Below are positions 56,929 to 64,000 of a stretch of 64,000 nucleotides of DNA, in pieces. The translations under genes were made by a program, and so were the position numbers. How positions within the stretch are numbered: position 1 is the first letter of the stretch; every line of letters starts with the position of its first letter. Under the pieces are notes generated by a model that saw nothing but the letters and a program-made list of their open reading frames with translations, did no database searches and had not been told where the DNA came from. The DNA is from Dokdonella immobilis (lineage in GTDB: Bacteria; Pseudomonadota; Gammaproteobacteria; Xanthomonadales; Rhodanobacteraceae), in assembly GCF_900115085.1 (NCBI RefSeq), contig NZ_FOVF01000026.1:1-64000 (forward strand), read 5' to 3'.

Positions 56929-57432
56929 TCAGGTTGGGCTCGGGAAGATTCCGAACAGGGAAATGATGAAGTTCAGGCACAGATAAGGCTGGAAGTTGGT
57001 ATGCGGCTGGCTGCCCCCGACCCCTGAAATCGCGGTCACGGCCATGTTTCCGTTCGGTGCGTCGTTGATGTATGGCACGACGTTGAACGAATTGGCCAGC
57101 ATCGTGTTGCTCGGGCTGATCTGATCGCCGGTCACGGCCGATCCGAGCAATGGATGGGTATGCGACGGTATCTGGTTGACAGTGAGCGTGATCTCTTCGG
57201 CGCCACCGGTTTCGGCGAGGATGAAGCCGTTGCCCATGTGCAGGGGCAGTCGCCCGCGCAGGTCGGGCAAGGCGAAGGTGCTTTGCCCGTCGCCCCCGTA
57301 GGTCGTTCCGATCAACTGGAACAAGGTCTCGTTCTCCGAGATCGGCAGCAATTGCCCCTCGCAGAATTGCCAGCCAGCGGGCGCGAAATTCCCGGCGAAT
57401 ATCCGTATTTCACCTACATAAGGTTGTGCCAT
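56929..57432 (-). CDS. Tail-collar (microcystin-dependent-protein-like) protein, second copy
   Basis: The 167-residue paralogue opens YVGEIRIFAGNFAPAGWQFCEGQLLPISENETLFQLIGTTYGGDGQSTFALPDLRGRLPLH, with the collar core (Cys-x-Gly-Gln-Leu-Leu-Pro and GTTYGGDG), and ends PHTNFQPYLCLNFIISLFGIFPSPT. Such modules form trimeric fibres or adhesive tips in phage tails and in bacterial Mdp proteins. CGGAG precedes the ATG. It is in one operon with the copies on either side. Confidence 0.92.
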   Translation of the reverse strand: MAQPYVGEIRIFAGNFAPAGWQFCEGQLLPISENETLFQLIGTTYGGDGQSTFALPDLRGRLPLHMGNGFILAETGGAEEITLTVNQIPSHTHPLLGSAVTGDQISPSNTMLANSFNVVPYINDAPNGNMAVTAISGVGGSQPHTNFQPYLCLNFIISLFGIFPSPT

Positions 57433-57443
57433 GACGTGCTCCG

Positions 57444-57944
57444 TTAGTTGGGGCTCGGGAAGATGCCCTGCAGGGCGATCGAGAAATTGATCGTCAGGAA
57501 AGGTTGCATGTTCAGGTGCGCCTGGCTGCCACCCGTGTTCGTGACGCTCCCCGCTTGCAGAGCCGTCACGTTCTGCGGGCTGTGATAGGCATTGTTGGCA
57601 CCGCCCAGCACATTGCCGTTCGGAGTCGCAGTTCCACCCGTGCTGGTCGTCGAGACCGCCAGCAAGTGCTGATGGGTCGGCAGCTCGGCAATCGACAGCG
57701 TGTGCGCCTGCTCGCCGCCGCGCTCCCCGAGCGTGTGGCTCGAGCCGACGTGGATCGGCGTTCGGCCACGCAGGTCGGGCAGCCCGAAGTTGACGCGACC
57801 ATCGCCTCCGAAGGTCGTGCCGAGCAGCGAGAACAATGCCTGATTCTGGTTGATGGGCAGCAACTGCCCATTGCATAACGCCCAGCCACGCGGCGCGAAA
57901 TTGAAGCTCATCAAGCGTATTTCGGACAGGAACGGTTCGGCCAT
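57444..57944 (-). CDS. Tail-collar (microcystin-dependent-protein-like) protein, first copy
   Basis: The 166-residue paralogue opens FLSEIRLMSFNFAPRGWALCNGQLLPINQNQALFSLLGTTFGGDGRVNFGLPDLRGRTPIH and ends AHLNMQPFLTINFSIALQGIFPSPN. A very strong AAGGAGA ribosome-binding site suggests high expression. It begins 37 bp after the giant beta-helix gene on the same strand and is probably co-transcribed with it. No secretion signal is seen, as in other proteins of this family. Confidence 0.92.
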   Translation of the reverse strand: MAEPFLSEIRLMSFNFAPRGWALCNGQLLPINQNQALFSLLGTTFGGDGRVNFGLPDLRGRTPIHVGSSHTLGERGGEQAHTLSIAELPTHQHLLAVSTTSTGGTATPNGNVLGGANNAYHSPQNVTALQAGSVTNTGGSQAHLNMQPFLTINFSIALQGIFPSPN

Positions 57945-57981
57945 GATCAGTCTCCTTGTCGAACGGGCTTCGTGGTGCGGG

Positions 57982-60900
57982 TTACGGGCAGGTGGTTCCC
58001 GTGCCCGAGAAGGTGCCGGTGACGCCGTGCGCCGCGCCGAACGGCACGCCGCCCTGGCTGTTGCGCGGGATGAGATAGGCGTTGAGGGTCGCGTCGCTCG
58101 CCGCTGCCGGACCGGCATAGCCGGGCAGGTTGATGTTGACTCCCGTGCGCCTATTGCGGAGGCGGAAATCGATGTCGCCAAGTCCCGTCGCCGGCACCGC
58201 GTCCACACCACTCAGGTAGATCTCATTGGCCAGCGCGCCGGCGCCGCCGATGTTCGCGCAGGCCTGATAGGTATCACCGACAACAGTTCCGATGTTGTAG
58301 TGGATGCCGTTCTTGGGGATACCGAGCGTGCCGACCGTGTTGCCCGGTTCTTCGATCAGATTGCCGGTGACATTGGTATTGATGATGCCGCCCTGCGGCG
58401 TCGCGCCGCCGCCGGCCAGCACCTCGAGCCCGAAGTTGTTGTAGCCGCGGATCTGGTTGTTGGTGACGTTCCAGCTCATCGTGCCCTGGCCCACGGTCTG
58501 CAACTTGAGTGCGCTGCCTTCGGCCGAGCCCGAGTTGGGGATGCCGGTTACGCCGATCGTGTTGTTGTCGAAGGTGCCGGTGAGGCTGCCGGGACCGGTG
58601 CTCTTGACGATCAGCACGCCCGGTCCGACCGCATCGCGGAACGAATTGCCGGTGATGTTCATCGTCACGTTGCCGCCGGCCAGGCCGCTCGTGAACAGCG
58701 ACAACCCGCCGCCGCCCGTTGCGATGGCCGGGAAGCTGTTGGAGAACGTGTTGTTGGCGAGGACGAGGTCGCCGACCCCGGTGCCGATATGGTTGAACTG
58801 GAACAGGTCGCCGCGCGAGGCCGTGAACGAACTGTTTTGCACGGTGACGTTGATGACCGCCGTCCCGCCCGCCTCGAGGGTGACGCCGTCGTTGCCGTCG
58901 GTGAGACTGTTGGTACCGATCGTCGCATTGTCGAAGGTCAGGCGGTTCAACGATCCCGAGCTATTGACCAGTTTGAAATTGTCCTCGAAGCCGCCGCTGA
59001 TGCCGACGTTGGTGATGCTGGCCGCGCCGGTCAGCTGATCGAAGCGCACGCTGCCCTCATCGGCCGCGGCGTTGTTGCCGTTGGCACCGTTGATAACGCT
59101 GTTGGCGAGGCTGAAACCGGCCACGCTCTGGCCGCGGATCGCGTAATCGGTGAAGTCGTTGAGCTGCATCCAGGCGAACGACGGATTGGTCGTGCTGGTC
59201 AGCGAGATGCCGATGTCCTTGTTGCGGATCGTGCCGCCCGATGCTGCCGAACCGGTGCCGGCGACGACCAGCCGGCCTACCGCGCCGGTGGAGTTGAGAA
59301 CGATGCCGCTGCCCGCGCTGGGGCCCCCCGTGCCCGCGCTGACGCTGCGGAAGTTCAGGTTGCCCGGGCCGATCGTCGTGTTGGCGACATTGATCGCGGT
59401 GGCCGTCGTCGTCGTGATCGTATTCGCGGCCGCTATTGCTTCGACCGTTCCGCCGCCGGTTGCCGTGAACGCGGGGTTGGCGCCGGTGGTCAGCGAGAAG
59501 TTGCCGGAGAGCAGGACCAACGAGCCGGTATTGTTGGTCAGGGAGATACCGGCGCCGGTGTCGGTGATCGCACCGGACAGCGTCACGCTGTCGCTGTTGC
59601 GGTTCGTGGTTACCACCGCGTTGCCCGACAACGAGATGATCGTGCCGGGGTAGCCCACCAGGCCGTTGCCGCCGCTGACCACGAATGCGCTGCCCGAAGC
59701 GCCACCTGGATCGGTGATCGCGCCGCCGGTCGCGGAGAACGCGGTCTGGCCGACGCCACCGAAGGCGTTGACCAGCGAGATGCCGGTCGTAGCCGAGTTC
59801 GAACTGCTGACGGTGCCGAGCGGCAGGCTGACCGAGGCCGAAACGATATCGACGGCCGGACCGCCCGCGGAGTCGACACTGCCGGCGCCAGCACCGACGG
59901 CGATCCGGAAACCGGTCCCGGCACCAGCATTGAGCGCGCCGGTCGAGCTTGCGCCGAGACCCGTACCGAAGTCGTTGACGATGTCGAGATCGGTGAATGA
60001 CAGGTCGCCGGTCACGTTCGAGAGGATCAGGCCGCCGCCACCGACGCCGTTGCCGGCTGCACCTATCGCAGTGGTGCCGCCGCTGACGGTATTGATCGGA
60101 TTGCCGGGCGTTGCGTCGAAGATCGCGCCATTGACGACGATACCGCTGCCACCGGTATTGCCGGCGACCGTGTTGTCGTTGAAGGCCGTGATCGTCGCGC
60201 TGCCGGCGGCGCTGCGCGTGACATCGATGCCGGTGCCGCCCGCCGTGACCGTGTTGTTGCTGATGGCGATCTGCTGCGCGTTGGTCGATCCGAAATTGAC
60301 GTCGATGCCTTCGGCGCTGGCGCCGCTGATCGTGTTGCCGCCGATGACGACGCCGACGCTGGCGCCCCCGGTCGCTGTGACGTCGATCGCGTTCGGGTTG
60401 CCCTGCAGATCAAGGCCACGGATTTCCACGCCGGTTCGATTGGCGCCGGCGGCCGGCACCGAGACGGTATCGGTGGCGCCGGTACTGATGCGCGGCTGCA
60501 GGCCAGCCGGCACGAGCACGCCGAACGGCGCGACCGTGAGGCCGAAGCCTTCACCCCAGAGGCGCTGGCCGTCCTTGAGGGCGATGCCGGTTGTGTAGGC
60601 GGTCGTGCCCGATGCGGCGCGGAAGACGAAGATGATGTCGCCGTTGCCCGAAGAGGCCTGGGCGCCGGCCAGGTTGTCGAACGCATTGGTCGAGCGGCCA
60701 TCACCGCCGGCGCCGTTGTTCGCATCGATCAGGTTGTCGACGTACCAGACGGTCGGGCCGACCGTGATGCTGACCGTGCCGACCGCGATACCCGGTGTCG
60801 GCGTGTTGCCGTCGGTGACCTGGAAGGTGAAGGTGTCCACACCCGTGAATCCGGCCGCGGGCACATAGGTGAATGCGCCGGTAGCCGTGATCGAGTAGCT

Positions 60901-63900
60901 GCCACCGCCGGTGCTGGCGCCTGCGGCCGCGACCACGCTGGGCGGCAGTGGGCCGTCGGTATCGGTCGGCAGCGACTTGGTCAGCGCGTCGCCAGCGTCC
61001 GTGATCGCGACGCGGCCGGGCAGGCTCGCGCCGGCGACGTGCAACTGCGTGTTGCCGACGGTCGCATAGGTGATGACCGGGTTGGTCAGGACCGGGGCTT
61101 CATTGGCATGCGTGATCTGGATCGTGAAAGACTGCGAAGGCGAGACGTCGATGCCGCCGTTGGTCGTACCCCCGTTGTCCATCGCATGCAGCACGATCGT
61201 CGCCGTCACCGGCGGACCGGGTGGCACGGTTGCCGGGGTATAGGTCAGCACGCCAGCCGACGAGACCGCAGGACCGGCCGCGAACGCACCGGGCGCCGAG
61301 TTGCTGTCGATGACGAAGCTGACGGTCTGGCCGGCCTCGTTGGCCGGTCCGGCACTGATCGCCGTTGCCCACGGGTTGACCGTGACCGGACCGGCATCGT
61401 CGAAGACGTCCTCGTCGCCGCCCTTCAGAAACGAGGGGGCATCGTTGACCGCGGTCACGTTGATGACGAAGGTCTGCGCCGCGGAGGTGTCGACGCCGCC
61501 GTTGGCCGTGCCGCCGTTGTCGGACAGCGAAATCGTTATCGTCGCAGAGCCGTTGGCCTGGGCGGCCGGTGTGTAGCTCAGGTCGCCGGTCGGGCTCAGT
61601 GCCGGCCCGGCGCTGAACAAGGCAGGATTGGTATTGCCGCTGATATTGAATACGACGGTCTGGCCCGACTCATCGGCCGGTCCGGGCGAAATCGCGGTCG
61701 CCCATCCCGGTACCGATTGCGCAACGGCGTCCTCGAGCACGGTCTGGTCCGGTCCGGCCGTGAAGCTCGGTGCATCGTTGACCGCATTGGTCGTGATCGT
61801 CAGCGACTGTGCGGCGCTGGTGTTGTTGTTGCTGCCGCTGTCGGTCAGCACGACATCGAACGTCGCCGTTCCGGAAACATTCGCCGCGGTCGTGAAGGTC
61901 AGCGTACCGGTCGGCGAGATCGCCGGTGCGGCGCTGAAGGTCAGCGAGCCGCCGGTCGGCGTGACGGTGAAATTGAGCGTCTGCAGGTTGCCGTCGTTGT
62001 CGTTGATCGCCGTCGCCCAGTTGGCGATGGTCTGCGCGCCGGCGTCTTCGTCGACGGTGACCGCCGAGCCGGCCGTGAAGCTCGGTACGGTATTGACGCC
62101 GACCACAGTCACGACCGAAAGCGCGATGTTGCTGTCATCGGTGCCATCGTTGGCGACGACGCTGATCGTGCGCGCGGTCTCGGTCGGCGCGGTCGAGGTG
62201 TTGAGGTAGGTCAGCGTGCGCAGCACGGTCTGGTAGTTCGCCAGCGTGTCCGCACCGGTCAGGGTCAGAATGCCTGTAGCCGCGACGTAGTTCGCTGTGA
62301 TCGAGGTGCCGCCCGTGTTCGCAGCGAGCTGCTCGAACGAGACGTCGAGCAGGTTTGTGATCGTGACGGTCGCGCTGGCGAGATTCACGTTGTCGACATC
62401 GGCGACGGTCAACGTCGCGGCATCGACGATGGCAACGGCCGCATTGCCCTCGGTATAGGTAGCGGCAAAGTCGGTACCGGCGGCAGGACCATTGAGGTCG
62501 AGCAGAGGCGGATCATTGACCGCCGTGACATTGATGATGAAGGTCTGCACGGCCGTTGTGTCGACGCCACCGTTGGCGGTACCGCCGTCATCCATCAGCA
62601 CGAGTGAAATCGTCGCCGAGCCGCTTGTATTGGCGGTCGGCGTGTAGGTCAGCACGCCGGCCGGCGAGATCGCCGGGCCCGCGCTGAACAGGGCGGGGTT
62701 GGTGTTGCCGGTCACGTTGAACGTCAGCGTCTGCGCGGCTTCGTTGGCCGGGCCGGCCGAGATCGCCGTGGCCCATGGGTTGACGGTCTGCGGGCCGGCA
62801 TCCTCGAGTACGGTCTGGTCCGCTCCCGGCGTGAAGCCCGGGGCATCGTTCACTGGCGTCACATTGATGACGAAGGTCTGCACCGCGGAGGTATCGACGC
62901 CGCCATTTGCCGTGCCGCCCGAATCGGACAACGTGATCGAAACGGTCGCCGAACCATTCGCATCGGCGGCCGGGGTGAAGCTCAGCGTGCCGGTCGGGGA
63001 GATCGCCGGAGCAACGCTGAACAGCGTCGGGTTGGTGTTGCCGGTCACATTGAACGTGAGCGTCTGGCCGGATTCGTCGGCCGGTCCCGGCGTGATCGCC
63101 GTGGCCCAGGCTGGAATCGTCTGTGCGCCGGCGTCTTCGAGCACGCTCGGGTCGGCACCGTTGACGAAGGCCGGCGCATCGTTGACTGCGGTGACCGTGA
63201 TCGTGAAGGACTGCGGCGGCGAGGTGTCGACGCCACCATTCGCGGTGCCGCCATCGTCCACCGCCACCAGCGTGATTGTCGCCGTGCCGTTCGCATTCGC
63301 CGCCGGCGTGTAGGTCAGCACGCCGCTCGAGGAGACCGCCGGAGCGGCACTGAACAGACTCGGATTCGTGTTGCCCGTGATGTTGAAGCTGACCACCTGG
63401 CCCGATTCGTTCGGCGGCCCGGCCGAGATCGCCGTCGCCCACGGATTGACCGTCTGCGCGCCGGCATCCTCGAGCACGGTCTGGTCCGCGCCGGCCGTGA
63501 AGCTCGGCGCGTCATTGACGCCGGCGACATTGATCGTGAAGGTCTGCGGTGCCGACGTATCGACGCCACCGTTCGCGGTGCCGCCATCGTCGCTCAGGGT
63601 CAGGGTGACAAGGGCGCTGCCGTTCGCTCCCGCCGCGACCGTGTAGGTCAGCACACCGGTCGGCGATACGGCCGGTTGCGCACTGAACAGCGCGTTGTTG
63701 TCGTTGCTGACGGCGAAGCTCAGGACCTGTCCGGATTCGTCTGGCGGGCCGGCCAGGATCGCGGTCGCCCAGGGGTCGACGGTCTGCGCACCGGCGCCTT
63801 CGACGACGTTCTGGTCCGGTCCGGCGGTGAAACTCGGCGCATCGTTGACGGCCGTGACCGTGATCGTGAAGGTCTGCGTGGCGGACGTGTCGACACCGCC

Positions 63901-64000
63901 ATTGGCGGTGCCGCCGTCGTCATGCACGGCAACGGTGACGGTCGCCACGCCGTTGGCGTCGGCGGCGGTCGTATAGGTCAGCGTACCGGTCGGCGAAATC
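57982..64000 (-). CDS. Giant repeat and beta-helix surface protein, 5' end outside window
   Basis: The frame is open to the window edge, so the protein is longer than the 2000-odd residues seen. The upstream part (about 60760-64000) has tandem cadherin/Ig-like modules of about 111 residues. Each begins with a VNDAPSF-like motif and contains TVLEDAGAQTVNPWATAI, GNTNPALFSAGPAIS and a DDGGTANGGVDTSAAQTF motif. The downstream 920 residues start WYVDNLIDANNG and form a right-handed parallel beta-helix with many short repeats (NTISG, NNTVTAGGTGI), ending GTFSGTGTTCP. It is a probable exported adhesin or matrix protein. The signal peptide and secretion type cannot be judged because the N-terminus is missing. 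Confidence 0.9.
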   Translation of the reverse strand, partial: ISPTGTLTYTTAADANGVATVTVAVHDDGGTANGGVDTSATQTFTITVTAVNDAPSFTAGPDQNVVEGAGAQTVDPWATAILAGPPDESGQVLSFAVSNDNNALFSAQPAVSPTGVLTYTVAAGANGSALVTLTLSDDGGTANGGVDTSAPQTFTINVAGVNDAPSFTAGADQTVLEDAGAQTVNPWATAISAGPPNESGQVVSFNITGNTNPSLFSAAPAVSSSGVLTYTPAANANGTATITLVAVDDGGTANGGVDTSPPQSFTITVTAVNDAPAFVNGADPSVLEDAGAQTIPAWATAITPGPADESGQTLTFNVTGNTNPTLFSVAPAISPTGTLSFTPAADANGSATVSITLSDSGGTANGGVDTSAVQTFVINVTPVNDAPGFTPGADQTVLEDAGPQTVNPWATAISAGPANEAAQTLTFNVTGNTNPALFSAGPAISPAGVLTYTPTANTSGSATISLVLMDDGGTANGGVDTTAVQTFIINVTAVNDPPLLDLNGPAAGTDFAATYTEGNAAVAIVDAATLTVADVDNVNLASATVTITNLLDVSFEQLAANTGGTSITANYVAATGILTLTGADTLANYQTVLRTLTYLNTSTAPTETARTISVVANDGTDDSNIALSVVTVVGVNTVPSFTAGSAVTVDEDAGAQTIANWATAINDNDGNLQTLNFTVTPTGGSLTFSAAPAISPTGTLTFTTAANVSGTATFDVVLTDSGSNNNTSAAQSLTITTNAVNDAPSFTAGPDQTVLEDAVAQSVPGWATAISPGPADESGQTVVFNISGNTNPALFSAGPALSPTGDLSYTPAAQANGSATITISLSDNGGTANGGVDTSAAQTFVINVTAVNDAPSFLKGGDEDVFDDAGPVTVNPWATAISAGPANEAGQTVSFVIDSNSAPGAFAAGPAVSSAGVLTYTPATVPPGPPVTATIVLHAMDNGGTTNGGIDVSPSQSFTIQITHANEAPVLTNPVITYATVGNTQLHVAGASLPGRVAITDAGDALTKSLPTDTDGPLPPSVVAAAGASTGGGSYSITATGAFTYVPAAGFTGVDTFTFQVTDGNTPTPGIAVGTVSITVGPTVWYVDNLIDANNGAGGDGRSTNAFDNLAGAQASSGNGDIIFVFRAASGTTAYTTGIALKDGQRLWGEGFGLTVAPFGVLVPAGLQPRISTGATDTVSVPAAGANRTGVEIRGLDLQGNPNAIDVTATGGASVGVVIGGNTISGASAEGIDVNFGSTNAQQIAISNNTVTAGGTGIDVTRSAAGSATITAFNDNTVAGNTGGSGIVVNGAIFDATPGNPINTVSGGTTAIGAAGNGVGGGGLILSNVTGDLSFTDLDIVNDFGTGLGASSTGALNAGAGTGFRIAVGAGAGSVDSAGGPAVDIVSASVSLPLGTVSSSNSATTGISLVNAFGGVGQTAFSATGGAITDPGGASGSAFVVSGGNGLVGYPGTIISLSGNAVVTTNRNSDSVTLSGAITDTGAGISLTNNTGSLVLLSGNFSLTTGANPAFTATGGGTVEAIAAANTITTTTATAINVANTTIGPGNLNFRSVSAGTGGPSAGSGIVLNSTGAVGRLVVAGTGSAASGGTIRNKDIGISLTSTTNPSFAWMQLNDFTDYAIRGQSVAGFSLANSVINGANGNNAAADEGSVRFDQLTGAASITNVGISGGFEDNFKLVNSSGSLNRLTFDNATIGTNSLTDGNDGVTLEAGGTAVINVTVQNSSFTASRGDLFQFNHIGTGVGDLVLANNTFSNSFPAIATGGGGLSLFTSGLAGGNVTMNITGNSFRDAVGPGVLIVKSTGPGSLTGTFDNNTIGVTGIPNSGSAEGSALKLQTVGQGTMSWNVTNNQIRGYNNFGLEVLAGGGATPQGGIINTNVTGNLIEEPGNTVGTLGIPKNGIHYNIGTVVGDTYQACANIGGAGALANEIYLSGVDAVPATGLGDIDFRLRNRRTGVNINLPGYAGPAAASDATLNAYLIPRNSQGGVPFGAAHGVTGTFSGTGTTCP
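61439..64000. repeat. Tandem ~333-bp coding repeats
   Basis: The motif complementary to Val-Asn-Asp-Ala recurs at about 63839, 63509, 63176, 62843, 62510, 61772 and 61439. Successive steps are 330-333 bp, except one 738-bp step that holds two modules including a diverged one (VNTVPSF near 62090). The repeats are inside the giant surface protein and are near-identical enough to recombine or to be mis-assembled. Confidence 0.85.

Noticed and set aside
61439-64000. Regular repeats considered as a CRISPR array
   Set aside because: The period is about 333 bp, not 60-75 bp, and the repeats are in frame within one protein.
54795-64000. Prophage remnant because of tail-collar domains
   Set aside because: No capsid, portal, terminase, lysis, integrase or attachment site is seen, and codon use matches the chromosome. 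DNA beyond the window could still change this.

Overview
The window is 64 kb of high-GC DNA with dense coding on both strands and many 1- or 4-base start/stop overlaps. The gene set points to a gammaproteobacterium of the Xanthomonadales (Lysobacterales), most likely near Rhodanobacteraceae/Dokdonella. Supporting genes are large TonB-dependent receptors, a plant-type glutamate-cysteine ligase, a DUF1415 protein, tandem DsbA genes beside cytochrome c4 and engB, and intergenic hairpin repeats of a Xanthomonad type. The taxon is inferred from gene content alone; no rRNA or tRNA gene was recognised.

Layout. 1-636: non-coding hairpin element. 0.6-9.2 kb: housekeeping genes (cca, an NDUFA9-like reductase, an amidinotransferase-family protein that appears to lack its catalytic Cys, a soluble lytic transglycosylase) and a TonB-dependent receptor with a strong terminator. 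9.2-12.0 kb: a complete cargo-carrying IS1595-type element. It has 25-bp imperfect terminal inverted repeats and an exact 8-bp target duplication of eight Ts, because it landed in the U-tract of that terminator. Its cargo is an unknown 247-aa protein, a PIN-domain protein, a Lys-rich 47-aa protein and one or two more small genes. 12.2-25.5 kb: rsmC/rsuA-like genes, DUF1415, a 7TM diguanylate cyclase, an EEP hydrolase, two DsbA paralogues, cytochrome c4, engB, gshA, a divergent EamA exporter/LysR pair, a secreted phosphoesterase and a DUF1761 protein.

25.7-51.6 kb is a catabolic island. An AraC regulator and a TonB-dependent receptor precede a long minus-strand run: two SDRs, a heteromer-like pair of acyl-CoA dehydrogenases, MaoC, a large acyl-CoA dehydrogenase, thiolase, a bifunctional hydratase/dehydrogenase, an alpha/beta hydrolase, an APH-type kinase and a ComB-like phosphatase. 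A divergent plus-strand run carries an ACAD10/11-type dehydrogenase, IclR, a quinone reductase-like MDR, an acyl-CoA ligase, two hotdog thioesterases, a class II aldolase, a permease and a Zn-alcohol dehydrogenase. The two runs meet at a 250-bp region with two related 17-bp operator-like inverted repeats, probably for the IclR protein. Together the genes describe uptake, CoA activation and beta-oxidation of an unidentified lipid-like or cyclic substrate. A 4-hydroxyacyl-CoA kinase/phosphate-elimination step like LvaA/LvaC or ACAD11 is plausible.

51.6-54.6 kb: a MASE2-GGDEF cyclase, a small membrane protein and an APC amino-acid permease. 54.8-64.0 kb: a minus-strand surface-protein cluster. 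It holds a very large protein, cut by the window end, with ~111-residue tandem repeats and a C-terminal beta-helix; three paralogous phage tail-collar (microcystin-dependent-protein-like) proteins; a Tat-signal protein; a GNAT acetyltransferase; and a convergent DUF6916 gene. With the IS cargo, this is the most likely place for an undescribed system.
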